Translations under genes and position numbers: made by a program
From: JAUPKT01 sp964427855
GTDB taxonomy: Bacteria; Desulfobacterota; Desulfomonilia; Desulfomonilales; Desulfomonilaceae
Direction of reading: 5' to 3'
Length of the DNA: 64,000 nucleotides
Assembly (NCBI GenBank): GCA_964427855.1
Contig: CAYRVH010000008.1
Span: 1 to 64,000, forward strand
The notes under the pieces: model-generated
What the model was told of the DNA's origin: nothing
Seen by the model: only the letters and a program-made list of their open reading frames with translations
Database searches by the model: none
Shown here: in pieces, positions 27,652 to 36,801 of the stretch
How positions within the stretch are numbered: position 1 is the stretch's first letter
How the letters are laid out: every line of letters begins with the position of its first letter

Positions 27652-27846
27652 AAAAATAGTTTATATGGTGTCAAGAGGGAAAGCAACAGCGGGTGTGTTG
27701 CGAGTGGAATCCCGAGAGAGTAAATTCATCGCAAATAGACGGAACGCGTTTGTGCGAACACGCAGCGTCCGCAAGGAAGGGTGCGCGGCGGAGAAAGGGG
27801 CTGAAAAGTTTTTTTATTTTTATAAGCGTTAAGGGAGGACAAAACG

Positions 27847-29064
27847 ATGGAAAAACTTACGGGCAAGGCAATCATCGCTATGGGCGGAGGCCCAACGGCA
27901 GTTATTAATCAATCGCTGGTGGGGGCTGTCTTGCAGGCCCGTCAATATCCTCACATCACGCAGTTTTATGGTGCGTTCCGAGGGGTTGAAGGGCTCGTGG
28001 AAGAGCAGCTTGTCAACCTTTCAGAAGCGACGCGCCACAATTTAGAACAAGTAGCACGGACCCCAGGAGCAGGCATTAGGAGTACACGACTAAAACCCGA
28101 TGAAGACTATTGTCACAGAATATTTCAGGTATGCAAGGCGCATGGCATCCACTACTTCTTTTATATTGGAGGAAACGATTCTGCCGAAACATGCAGAATA
28201 TTAAATCGTTTTGCCCTCTCGGAAGGCTACGAGCTTAGGGTGATGCATATACCCAAAACGATCGATAATGATCTCAAGGTGACTGACCACTGTCCCGGGT
28301 ATGGGTCGGCTGCCAAATTCGTCACCCAGGCCTTTAGCGGCGTAAATTTAGACAACCGCTCGCTGCCTGGCGTTTATATCGGAGTGGTCATGGGACGCCA
28401 TGCTGGTTTCCTGACTGCCGCGTCAGTGTTTGCCCGAAAATATGATGATGACGGTCCCCATCTGATTTATGTCCCTGAGCGAACGTTCGATTATGAGTCG
28501 TTTCTCGCTGATGTTGATCAGGTGTATGCCAAGTACGGCCGAGCCGTGATTGCTGTGTCTGAGGGAATCGAAGATCGTGATGGAAAGCCGGTTGCCGCGA
28601 GTCTCGTAGGACAAGTGGAACACGACGCCCACGGGAATATACAGTTGTCCGGTAGTACATCCCTTGGGGATGCGCTCAAGGAATTGGTGCAAAAAAAGCT
28701 CAAGATAAAACGCGTCCGTTCTGACACATTTGGGTATTTGCAAAGATCGTTCCTCGGCTGCGTGAGTCAAGTGGATGCAAACGAGGCCAGGGAGGTGGGC
28801 GAGAGGGCCGTACAAGTAGCAGCATGGCGCAGAGTGGACGGCTCCATCGTGATCGAAAGGGTCGGCGACTACGGGGTCAGGTACAAATTGGCGTCTCTGG
28901 ACGAGGTTGCCAAAGATACGAAATCCATGCCAGACAGTTTCATCGATGGAACAAACAACGTGACGACAGAGTTCAAGAACTATGCACGGCCGCTTTTGGG
29001 TGAGTTGCCCGTGTATGAGAGAATACACGCGCCCATCGTGGAACCGATACTTCAGAGGCAATGA
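27847..29064 (+). CDS. pfp: phosphofructokinase, probably pyrophosphate-dependent
   Basis: Phosphorylates fructose 6-phosphate. It has AIIAMGGGPTAVINQSLVG, YIGGNDSAETC, IPKTIDNDL and VVMGRHAGFLTAAS. At the position where ATP-PFKs have Gly (GGDGS), this protein has Asp (GGNDS), the residue tied to PPi use. The length of 405 fits the PPi-PFK group of anaerobes, whose reaction is reversible. GGGAGG precedes the ATG. The glycolytic gap-pgk-tpiA operon is elsewhere in the window. Confidence 0.88.
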   Translation: MEKLTGKAIIAMGGGPTAVINQSLVGAVLQARQYPHITQFYGAFRGVEGLVEEQLVNLSEATRHNLEQVARTPGAGIRSTRLKPDEDYCHRIFQVCKAHGIHYFFYIGGNDSAETCRILNRFALSEGYELRVMHIPKTIDNDLKVTDHCPGYGSAAKFVTQAFSGVNLDNRSLPGVYIGVVMGRHAGFLTAASVFARKYDDDGPHLIYVPERTFDYESFLADVDQVYAKYGRAVIAVSEGIEDRDGKPVAASLVGQVEHDAHGNIQLSGSTSLGDALKELVQKKLKIKRVRSDTFGYLQRSFLGCVSQVDANEAREVGERAVQVAAWRRVDGSIVIERVGDYGVRYKLASLDEVAKDTKSMPDSFIDGTNNVTTEFKNYARPLLGELPVYERIHAPIVEPILQRQ

Positions 29065-29341
29065 AACCCAAAGTTGTGAGGAAGATTTGTGCGGTCTGGC
29101 TTTGCGTTTACAAGGCGAGTGATCGAGAGGATTCACAGAGATCGATACGGACGCGTATCGGGATGTGGCTTGCCGCCGGCGACGAGAACATCACGCCGCA
29201 TAGGTTTCTCCCAAAAGAAAAAGGTTACCCCAACGAGCCATTTCAGTTCTCGTATCAGCGCGGCAAGAATCGCGTTCACCTGCCCTGGCGACCCCAGATC
29301 ATCAAGTTCACTACGACATTAGGATGTTAAAGGAGCGTGTT

Positions 29342-31000
29342 TTGAGAAGCGATGCAATGAAAAAAGGAGTGACAAGGGCCCCCGCTCGGGCGCTCATGGC
29401 CGCTTTGGGATTGACCAGGGACGAGATGCAAAGGCCCATTGTGGGAATAGCAAATTCGGCTAACGAAATCGTTCCCGGTCATATTCATCTTTCCGCGTTA
29501 GCGAACGCAGTCAAAAGCGGCGTAAGGAGCGCGGGTGGAACGCCTTTGGAGTTTAACACCATCGGGGTGTGCGATGGCATCGCGATGGGACATCAAGGAA
29601 TGAAGTACTCGCTTGCTTCCAGAGAACTGATTGCTGATTCAATAGAAATAATGGCCATGGCCCACCCTTTCGATGCCATGGTGTGCATACCCAACTGCGA
29701 CAAAATTGTGCCTGGGATGTTGATGGCCGCATTGAGGTTGAACATTCCAGCCCTCGTGGTGAGCGGCGGCCCCATGCTCAGTGGCGTCTATCATGGGAAG
29801 AAAGTCGATGTGATAGACGTCTTCGAAGCCGTGGGCAAAGTCAGCAAAGGCATGATGACCGAAAAGGAACTGGCCGACCTCGAAGAAAGTGCGTGTCCCG
29901 GATGTGGCTCGTGCGCAGGCATGTTTACTGCCAACTCTATGAACTGTTTAACCGAGGCCGTTGGGTTGGGGCTTCCTGGAAACGGCACTATACCGGCTGC
30001 ATCCGCAGCGAGGATCAGGCTCGCAAAAAAGGCAGGCGTCCAGGTGATGGCCTTGCTTGAAAAAGGGCTTCGCCCTCGGGACATAGCGAGCCAGCGGGCA
30101 TTTGAAAACGCTATCGCAGTGGACATGGCCCTTGGCTGCTCCACAAACACTATCCTACATCTGCCGGCTATTGCGCGAGAGGCAGGGATTCAGCTCGACC
30201 TCGAGCTATTTGAGTCCATCAGCCATAAGGTTCCTAACATCTGCGCCCTATCGCCTACAGGCAGACATCACATGGAAGATCTCGATTTTGCGGGGGGTAT
30301 TCAAGGCGTATTGAAGCGGCTCGAGTCCGGACGGCTTATCGACGGGTCAGTCATGACAGCAATGGGAGTCCCGTTGTCAGAAATTTTGGCGCACGCTCGT
30401 GTGGAGGATGACAGTGTGATCAGACCCCTGGACCGCCCCTACCGACCCAGCGGAGGCATCGCGATTTTGAGAGGCAATCTCGCTCCAGATGGCGCCGTGG
30501 TAAAACAAGCTGCCGTAGCCCCAGACATGCAAGTGCATGAAGGGCCGGCGCGGGTGTTTGACAAGGAGGAGGACGCTGTTGACGCGATCCTCACGGGAAA
30601 GATAATGGCTGGAGATGTAGTGGTGATCCGGTATGAGGGCCCGAGAGGCGGTCCCGGCATGCGGGAGATGCTTGGGCCTACCTCTGCACTGGCTGGTATG
30701 GGGCTTGACGCGAGCGTTGCGCTGATCACTGATGGTCGATTCAGCGGTGGGACAAGGGGGGCGGCCGTAGGCCATGTATCGCCTGAAGCGGCGGCTGGTG
30801 GACCTATTGCCCTCATCATCGACGGAGACCGCGTCAAAGTGGACATTCCGGGGAAGAAGATTGACGTGCTGCTGGATGACGAGACGCTGAAGAAGCGCAG
30901 GGAGACGTGGGCGCCAAGAAGTAGCAGCCTCATTGGCGGCTACCTCGACCGATATGCGCGGCAGGTGGGATCCGCTGCGGGTGGAGCGGTGTGTGACTGA
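29342..31000 (+). CDS. ilvD: dihydroxy-acid dehydratase
   Basis: Fe-S dehydratase of branched-chain amino acid synthesis. Cluster cysteines are in CIPNCDKIVPGM and ACPGCGSCAGMFTANSMNC. It also has VCDGIAMGHQGMKYSL near the N-terminus and the C-terminal ALITDGRFSGGTRG. TTG 29342 begins LRSDAMKKGVTRAPARAL, the normal family N-terminus, and has AAAGGAG 6 nt upstream. The in-frame ATG at 29324 lacks a Shine-Dalgarno and would add six residues. 552 residues. tadA follows after 16 nt. Confidence 0.93.
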   Translation: MRSDAMKKGVTRAPARALMAALGLTRDEMQRPIVGIANSANEIVPGHIHLSALANAVKSGVRSAGGTPLEFNTIGVCDGIAMGHQGMKYSLASRELIADSIEIMAMAHPFDAMVCIPNCDKIVPGMLMAALRLNIPALVVSGGPMLSGVYHGKKVDVIDVFEAVGKVSKGMMTEKELADLEESACPGCGSCAGMFTANSMNCLTEAVGLGLPGNGTIPAASAARIRLAKKAGVQVMALLEKGLRPRDIASQRAFENAIAVDMALGCSTNTILHLPAIAREAGIQLDLELFESISHKVPNICALSPTGRHHMEDLDFAGGIQGVLKRLESGRLIDGSVMTAMGVPLSEILAHARVEDDSVIRPLDRPYRPSGGIAILRGNLAPDGAVVKQAAVAPDMQVHEGPARVFDKEEDAVDAILTGKIMAGDVVVIRYEGPRGGPGMREMLGPTSALAGMGLDASVALITDGRFSGGTRGAAVGHVSPEAAAGGPIALIIDGDRVKVDIPGKKIDVLLDDETLKKRRETWAPRSSSLIGGYLDRYARQVGSAAGGAVCD

Positions 31001-31016
31001 CGCGAAGGCACGTGCA

Positions 31017-31544
31017 ATGACAAGAAGCGAGGTGGATGCTCATTTCATGAAAATGGCAATAGAGCTCGCCCAAAAGGCTGCAGACTGCGGCGATACTCCT
31101 GTGGGGGCCCTGGTGGTGCAGGACGGTCAGATCCTTGGCGAAGGGTACAATCGCATCGAACGAGATCGAGATCCCACGGCCCATGCTGAGCTCATCGCCT
31201 TGAGGGAGGCGGCAAGACGAAAGGGGGACTGGCGATTGCACGGCGCCACTCTATATGCTACATTAGAACCCTGCGTGATGTGCGCAGCGGCTGCGTTGCA
31301 TGCACGCGTCTCGCGTGTGGTATTCGGCGCGTACGACGCCCGGTGGGGCGGCGTGGGAAGCTTGTTCGACCTCTCGCATGACCCAAGAACAAACCATGAG
31401 TTCGAAGTGGCGTCAGGAGTTGAAGAAGAAACATGCGCGAAACTATGCCAAGCTTTTTTTGCCAGCGCGCGGCGGCGCGGGACGCCAGGGCGGATTGAGT
31501 CAAGAGCACGCAGTGGTCAGGCGCAGAATTGTTCTCAAAAATGA
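31017..31544 (+). CDS. tadA: tRNA-specific adenosine deaminase
   Basis: Converts A34 of tRNA-Arg(ACG) to inosine. Zinc ligands are in TAHAELIALR and PCVMCAAAALHARV, with the catalytic Glu in HAE. From ATG 31017 (MTRSEVDAHFMKMAIELA) it has 175 residues. It follows ilvD by 16 nt. The tail beyond residue 150 is basic and probably disordered. Confidence 0.93.
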   Translation: MTRSEVDAHFMKMAIELAQKAADCGDTPVGALVVQDGQILGEGYNRIERDRDPTAHAELIALREAARRKGDWRLHGATLYATLEPCVMCAAAALHARVSRVVFGAYDARWGGVGSLFDLSHDPRTNHEFEVASGVEEETCAKLCQAFFASARRRGTPGRIESRARSGQAQNCSQK

Positions 31545-31798
31545 CAAGTATTTGGCGACTGCGATCACGCCATGTCATCGAGGCCAATTGAGTGTGCCAG
31601 CATAAAAGTGACCAAGCTTTTCCTCGAAGTGGGCTATCGGAGATGCAACTCTTACAAATGCGTATCCGGAAAGATTCGCGTCTCTGCACCCTAGTCGGGA
31701 GCTTTAAATCATTATGTTCGTGGTGCCGGTATCTCAAGTGAATGGAATGGAACGGAATCGATACAGCGCCGAGAAGGCTGAGGTCAGGCTGTAGAAGC

Positions 31799-31889
<91 letters not shown>

Positions 31890-31986
31890 ATCATGCGTAA
31901 CGTTGCTCTGGAAAGTTCGCTTGGGAAGAGCGCCGTCTTTCAAGCAACTGTCATAATCTTTCAAAGGGGAATCCTTTAGGCGATTG

Positions 31987-33249
31987 CTATACTTCTGAAT
32001 CCGCCTTATACGCGCATAATGCGCCGCACATAGTGCATGTCTCGTGGTCTTCCCGACAGGTTCTTTTCCTAATCTCGCGTGCAAGGTCCGGATCGAGCGC
32101 GAGCCGAATTTGTTCTTCCCAGTTTCGGTCTTTTCGAGCGCGACTCATCTGTTGGTCCCATTCCCAGGCGCCGGGATGTTTCCGCACGAGATCTGCAGCA
32201 TGCGCGGCGGTTCTCGCCGCCAGGACCCCCATGCGGACGTCGTCGGCATCTGGCAGGCCCAGGTGCTCAGTCGGAGTCACATAACATAGGAAATCGGCCC
32301 CCGCTGCAGCAGCAATAGCTCCTCCGATCGCAGAAGTAACGTGGTCAAGTCCTGGGGCAACGTCGGTGACGAGGGGCCCCAACACGTAGAACGGTGCGCC
32401 GTCGCAGAGCTTCTTCTCGAGCATCATTTGAGCCGGTATCTGATCCAAAGGCACATGCCCTGGCCCCTCGATGATCGCCTGTACACCTTTTTCCTTTTCT
32501 CTGCGGTTGAGCTGTCCAAGTGTGATGAGCTCCTCAATCTGCGCAGCATCCATGGAATCTACCAACGCCCCGGGCCGTAGTCCGTCGCCAAGACTTAATA
32601 CCATGTTGTAATGCAAGCAGATATCAAGCACTTCGTCATAACGTTCAAACAAGGGATTCTCCCTGCGGTTTAACCGCATCCATCTCGCAAGAAAACTGCC
32701 GCCGCGACTGACCACTCCACAAATACGCGGCTGGTGGGCAAGGCGCTCCAATGCCGCCAGGTTCACTCCGCAGTGCACCGTGACGAAGCTGATGCCATCC
32801 TCGCCATGCTGACGAATGGCATCGAGCATCTCGTCAGGTTCCATGTTTTCGCCTCCGCCGCCTCTTTTTGTCGCGGCGACAATAGCCTCATAAATAGGCA
32901 CAGAGCCAACAGGCACAGGCGACGACGCTACGATTTTACGACGGACTGAGCGCAGGTCACCGCCGGTGGATAAGTCCATCACAGTGTCTGCGCCCGCTTT
33001 TATGGCCGCTTCGAGTTTTCTCAACTCCAGATCTTCATCATGGAGGTCCTGGGAAGTGCCTATGTTTGCATTGACCTTGACCATGAGCCCTTCGCCCACC
33101 GCCACGAACGCGCCGCTCGGAGGGGCTTTGAATATCGCGATCTTTCCGGAACGAACCTTCTCCTCTATGGCCGCTGTTCCGACGCCCTCTTTTCGGGCTA
33201 TGGCATCAATCATAGTTTTCAAGTCTGCATTCTCCGCATCTTTTTGCAA
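31987..33249 (-). CDS. thiC: phosphomethylpyrimidine synthase
   Basis: A radical SAM enzyme that turns aminoimidazole ribotide into HMP phosphate for thiamin. It has VNANIGTS, GADTVMDLSTGGDL, SVPIYEA, VSLGDGLRPG-type segment LSLGDGLRPGA, EGPGHVPLDQI, LGPLVTDVAPG, YVTPTEHLGLP and the C-terminal cluster CTMCGALC. 420 residues. TTG start at 33249; an internal ATG at 33213 is the alternative. No TPP riboswitch could be recognised in the 466 nt before it. The ThiS-like gene at 4 kb is far away. Confidence 0.95.
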   Translation of the reverse strand: MQKDAENADLKTMIDAIARKEGVGTAAIEEKVRSGKIAIFKAPPSGAFVAVGEGLMVKVNANIGTSQDLHDEDLELRKLEAAIKAGADTVMDLSTGGDLRSVRRKIVASSPVPVGSVPIYEAIVAATKRGGGGENMEPDEMLDAIRQHGEDGISFVTVHCGVNLAALERLAHQPRICGVVSRGGSFLARWMRLNRRENPLFERYDEVLDICLHYNMVLSLGDGLRPGALVDSMDAAQIEELITLGQLNRREKEKGVQAIIEGPGHVPLDQIPAQMMLEKKLCDGAPFYVLGPLVTDVAPGLDHVTSAIGGAIAAAAGADFLCYVTPTEHLGLPDADDVRMGVLAARTAAHAADLVRKHPGAWEWDQQMSRARKDRNWEEQIRLALDPDLAREIRKRTCREDHETCTMCGALCAYKADSEV

Positions 33250-33715
33250 TTAGTATAAGTGTGTGCGTTTCTGTTGTCTATCCCCACCTTCTGCAGCGTT
33301 GTGTGCTGATTCTCCACATTGCCGCAGGAATAAAGTCCGTATCGTCCAATTCGTGCGTCCTTTCTAAAACCGCGACGTCAACCAAGGCGGAGAAACTCTT
33401 GTTATCTTGAAAGAGCTAGCTCGAACAAAGTGAGAGAGACAAATGAGAAATTTTACGTTTTGAAACTAAGATTTCTCGCGTAGCTCAAAATGACAAGGAG
33501 GGAGTCCTTGAAATCACGGTTGCGATATGGAATTTGTATGTAATTTTGCGCCCCCCCATAGGGGGCTGCTCCTCAAGACTCGCAAGCCGCCCGATATCCA
33601 ACCGATGGAAATTCTTTTGTTTCGAGAATATGCTAACATCGCTGACCAGAAGCAGCAATGTCCTCATGGCAGTGAGGCGCGCTCCCTTCGTTTTTGACGG
33701 ACATGGGAGCGACGT
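33250..33715. other. divergent intergenic region between thiC and a lipoprotein gene
   Basis: Contains a degenerate dispersed repeat (AGATTTCTCGCGTAGCTCAA followed by AATGACAA, about 33469-33496) and a GC-rich hairpin, GCCCCC/GGGGGC, at about 33550-33568. No THI-box was found on either strand and no gene is visible. Confidence 0.5.
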
Positions 33716-34660
33716 ATGAAGTCAGTTTGTGGAGAGCACGGTTCGCCTTGTACAATGGAATCTAGTTTTGTACAGAATTTCCCGATGAGTTCCATGAGAC
33801 GCTCCATCGGTTGGCCTGGCATACGATTGTTTCTTGCCGCCTTATCTATAGTCGCTCTGGCGGCCTGTCCTTTTCGCTCCTTGCGAGAGGACGGCCCCCC
33901 GGCGCAATTATCCCCCGAAGGCTACCGCAGCCTTGATCGCTTTCCTTTTCGTGAGGCGTGGTACGGCATCTACTTCGAAGACGATAAGATTGGGTACAGC
34001 CACTTCAAAATCAGTCAAGGCAAGAACAGCTTCGTGATTGCCTTTGATTCGGTCATACGGCTGAGGATAAGGGCTCAGACGAAAGAAATCGACCTGAAGG
34101 AGTCGGTAAACGTCAAACCGGACCTCAGCTTGATGTCCTTTGATTCACAGGTTTTTATGAATAGTAAACAAATGGAAATGCGTGGTGTAGTGAGAGCGTC
34201 TCGACTCGAGGTCGAGATCGCTGTAGGTGGAGAAAATATAAAACGAGGCTACGAATTTCCAAGTACCCTCTACCATTCATCTGCGGTGTCTTTAATGCCC
34301 GCGCTGAGAGGCATCAGAGACGGCCAAGCGTACAGTTTTTTGACTTTCAACGCCCAAAAGCAGCAGGTGGAAAAGGTGGAGCAAACCATCTCTCGTGTGA
34401 CAGGGGGCCCCGGTCCCAACAAAAGTGTGTGGAAGGTCAGGACTGTCTGCGGCGACTCTGTGATGTACTCATGGCTGAATGAAGAGGGGCTCCCGGTCAT
34501 CGACAAGGGATCAAAGGAGCCGATTATTACATTCCTGGAAGATGAAACGTCGGCCAAAAACTTTCTCAGGCGCAAGAAGCAAGGTTTGCTGCGCCGCAAT
34601 TTGGATAGTCCTTCGGCATTCGCTGAAACCCTGGATCTCGGCCTTGTCTGTGGGGCATGA
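33716..34660 (+). CDS. putative lipoprotein of unknown function
   Basis: A hydrophobic segment ending LSIVALAAC makes a good lipobox. ATG 33716 has GGGAG six nt upstream but would put the Cys at residue 51, unusually far; ATG 33794 (MRRSIGWPG) would give a normal signal peptide of about 24 residues but has no clear Shine-Dalgarno. The mature part begins FREAWYGIYFEDDKIGYSHF, which resembles the N-terminal region of some periplasmic transglutaminase-like proteins, but no Cys-His-Asp protease core is present. Function unknown. Confidence 0.7.
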   Translation: MKSVCGEHGSPCTMESSFVQNFPMSSMRRSIGWPGIRLFLAALSIVALAACPFRSLREDGPPAQLSPEGYRSLDRFPFREAWYGIYFEDDKIGYSHFKISQGKNSFVIAFDSVIRLRIRAQTKEIDLKESVNVKPDLSLMSFDSQVFMNSKQMEMRGVVRASRLEVEIAVGGENIKRGYEFPSTLYHSSAVSLMPALRGIRDGQAYSFLTFNAQKQQVEKVEQTISRVTGGPGPNKSVWKVRTVCGDSVMYSWLNEEGLPVIDKGSKEPIITFLEDETSAKNFLRRKKQGLLRRNLDSPSAFAETLDLGLVCGA

Positions 34661-34697
34661 TGACCAAAAAGACGCCTTCAAGGAATAGCGCAGACTA

Positions 34698-34726
34698 TTG
34701 CGCCGCTGATTTCTTCAGCATATAAT
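34698..34726 (+). promoter_or_regulatory. candidate promoter for the SelW-like gene
   Basis: TTGCGC (34698-34703), a 17-bp spacer and a perfect TATAAT (34721-34726), 48 nt before the ATG at 34774. Confidence 0.4.
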
Positions 34727-34773
34727 TTTTGTGCCGATCAAAAGGCGATCGCATGCCAGGAGGTGTGAAGGCC

Positions 34774-34998
34774 ATGGATGTATGTAAAATTACGTATTGC
34801 GGGGTTTGAAACTATCGACCGCGAGCTGCCGGACTGGCGGACGAACTTGAACGAGAACTTGGCATCAAATCTGAACTCATCGAATCGAGCGGCGGCGTAT
34901 TTGAAGTCGAATATCAAGGAAAGCTCCTGTTCTCAAAAAAACGGCTTGGCCGGTTTCCCAACGAGGGAGAGGTACAAAAGCTCATTAATCAGGTTTAA
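34774..34998 (+). CDS. SelW-like selenoprotein (Rdx family) with in-frame UGA as selenocysteine
   Basis: A 74-codon gene read through a UGA at 34807-34809. ATG 34774 follows an AGGAGGTG. The product begins MDVCKITYCGV-Sec-NYRPRAA, giving the thioredoxin-like redox motif Cys9-Gly-Val-Sec12, and continues GLADELERELG, ELIESSGGVFEVEYQGKLL, FSKKRLGRFPNEGEV and LINQV. CxxU followed by NYxPRA and the downstream SGGVFEV...LGRFP signature are diagnostic of SelT/W/H (Rdx) proteins, thought to be thiol-dependent redox proteins. A SECIS-like hairpin sits just after the UGA. A conventional call gives only an unrelated +1-frame ORF. selA, selB and selC are not in the window. Confidence 0.88.
34826..34840 (+). 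promoter_or_regulatory. bacterial SECIS-like hairpin in the SelW-like gene
   Basis: CTGCC (34826-34830), loop GGACT, GGCGG (34836-34840). The apical loop begins 21 nt after the UGA and starts with GG, matching the known spacing (about 16-37 nt) and G-rich loop of bacterial SECIS elements recognised by SelB. Confidence 0.65.
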
Positions 34999-35111
34999 AA
35001 AAGCGTCGGACAAGCGGAGCCGATCTTGAATCAGTCGGGTGCATCTGGCTTGGGCTCGCAGCGCGGCGGCGCAATGCCCAGTTCTCTTCGTGCACAACGG
35101 AAGGCAACAGC

Positions 35112-35612
35112 ATGGTGATACAATGCCGATCCTGCAACGGACTTCTCCGATGCGATCCTATGCTCGCCAGCGGGGATAGAGCTCGCAGGATCCGCTGCCC
35201 GCATTGTGGTCGAGATGGCTTTATTCACAATGATACGGTTTCTGAGGGTGGCGCTGTCTTGGAAACCATCACGCCAAAACCGGACGTGGATAAAAATATT
35301 ATCTCCAAGGAACAGAGTGAAAATGACGAATTTCGGGAGCAGAAAGACGTATGGGAACTGGAGATACGCCAGGAACCTCGGGAAGAAGCGGACGCCATGA
35401 GCAGCGAACAGAAGCCTCTATGCGCCAAGCCGGCAGGATCCCGCATAAACTGGGTGAGATGGATTGCCGCTTCCTTTGCCGTCGTCCTTGTTTTTGCCCT
35501 TTTTGTGAATTTGATATTGCCTGGTCCTACAGGGCACAAGTTGTTCGGAGGGGTCACGTTTCAAGAGCATGGAAGAGGCGCTGATGCGCCAATCGAAAAT
35601 AAACCAAAATGA
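35112..35612 (+). CDS. zinc-ribbon membrane protein of unknown function
   Basis: A 166-residue protein with an N-terminal MJ0042-like zinc ribbon, CRSCNGLL...IRCPHCG (about residues 5-33), a charged linker, and one membrane segment WIAASFAVVLVFALFVNLIL (about 117-136). Such proteins are common in Deltaproteobacteria and usually uncharacterised. It overlaps dgt by 4 nt and lies 113 nt after the SelW-like gene, so the three may be co-transcribed. Confidence 0.7.
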   Translation: MVIQCRSCNGLLRCDPMLASGDRARRIRCPHCGRDGFIHNDTVSEGGAVLETITPKPDVDKNIISKEQSENDEFREQKDVWELEIRQEPREEADAMSSEQKPLCAKPAGSRINWVRWIAASFAVVLVFALFVNLILPGPTGHKLFGGVTFQEHGRGADAPIENKPK

Positions 35613-36775
35613 TATTGCTCAGAAAAACGCAAGAGGAAAAAGAGCGTCTCTTTCTGGCGCCTTATGCCCTTGCGTCAGAACGGACAAAGGGTCGAGAGTA
35701 TCAGGAAAAGAAGTGCCCGTATCGGACGGCCTTCCAACGCGACAGGGATCGCATCATTCATTCCAAGGCGTTCAGGCGTCTGGAGTATAAAACCCAGGTG
35801 TTTGCATATTACGAGGGGGACCATTATCGGACCCGCTTGACCCACACGTTGGAAGCTGCGCAGATTGCCCGTAGCATAGCCCAGTATCTCGGCGCCAACG
35901 AGGATTTGACCCATGCCATTGCATTGGCTCACGATCTGGGACACACCCCATTCGGTCATGCGGGCGAACACGCCCTTCACGACTTAATGGCGCCCCTCGG
36001 CGGCTTTGAACACAACTACCAATCGCTGAGGGTCGTGGATTTGTTGGAGGCGCGATACCCCGAATTCCCAGGCCTAAATCTTACCTACGAAACTCGAAGC
36101 GGTATTATAAGGCATTCCACAGTGTATGACAATCCACGCCCTGATATCGCCGCTGCATTTATGCAAGACCCACAGCCATCTCTCGAGGCCCAAATCGTCA
36201 ATAGGGCCGACGAAATAGCCTACAACTGCCACGATATTGAAGATGGATTGCGATCAGGCTTTTTTGTAGAGGCCGAGGTATCCGAACTTCCCCTTTGGGA
36301 TGAAGTCACCAGGATCATTACTGATCGCTACCCTCGCTTGGATAAAGACACCTTGCGCTATCAGTGTATTCGCGCGCTCATCGATACCTTCATAAGGGAT
36401 CTGGTTGAGGAAACAGAAAATCGTCTCGCGGCGGGGGGCTTCGATTCGCCTGAAGCGCTGGCGCAGGCCCAAGAGTCCGTAGTGGATTTTTCCCCACGGA
36501 TGAAAAACTGGAAGCGCGAGCTGAATGAATTTCTTCACACGCGGTTCTATACCCATCATAGAATTCTCAGAATGCAGTACAAGGCGTATAGGCTCCTTCG
36601 CGATTTGTTTCAAGAGTACGTAGAGCGGCCCTCTCAGTTGCCTCCCAGCGTTCAAAAACGCATCAACGAGCGTGAAGAACCGGCCGAGCGGATAGTGTGC
36701 GATTATATTGCGGGGATGACGGATCGTTTTGCGCTCGACGAGCACCGGAAGCTTTTCCTCCCTTATGAATACTGA
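35609..36775 (+). CDS. dgt: dGTPase-like deoxynucleoside triphosphate triphosphohydrolase
   Basis: An HD-domain enzyme that hydrolyses dNTPs to nucleoside and triphosphate. The signature RTRLTHTLEAAQIARSIA, AHDLGHTPFGHAGE (the HD motif) and ANRADEIAYNCHD-type segment VNRADEIAYNCHDIEDGL are all present. 388 residues, matching the shorter Dgt2 group. The ATG overlaps the stop of the zinc-ribbon gene. Confidence 0.93.
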   Translation: MILLRKTQEEKERLFLAPYALASERTKGREYQEKKCPYRTAFQRDRDRIIHSKAFRRLEYKTQVFAYYEGDHYRTRLTHTLEAAQIARSIAQYLGANEDLTHAIALAHDLGHTPFGHAGEHALHDLMAPLGGFEHNYQSLRVVDLLEARYPEFPGLNLTYETRSGIIRHSTVYDNPRPDIAAAFMQDPQPSLEAQIVNRADEIAYNCHDIEDGLRSGFFVEAEVSELPLWDEVTRIITDRYPRLDKDTLRYQCIRALIDTFIRDLVEETENRLAAGGFDSPEALAQAQESVVDFSPRMKNWKRELNEFLHTRFYTHHRILRMQYKAYRLLRDLFQEYVERPSQLPPSVQKRINEREEPAERIVCDYIAGMTDRFALDEHRKLFLPYEY

Positions 36776-36801
36776 CTTGCACCGGGGTACTACGACGTGT
36801 C

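Noticed and set aside
29061..29330. 89-codon frame overlapping the pfk stop
   Set aside because: No domain features, basic and low-complexity, overlapping the ilvD upstream region; not supported as a gene.
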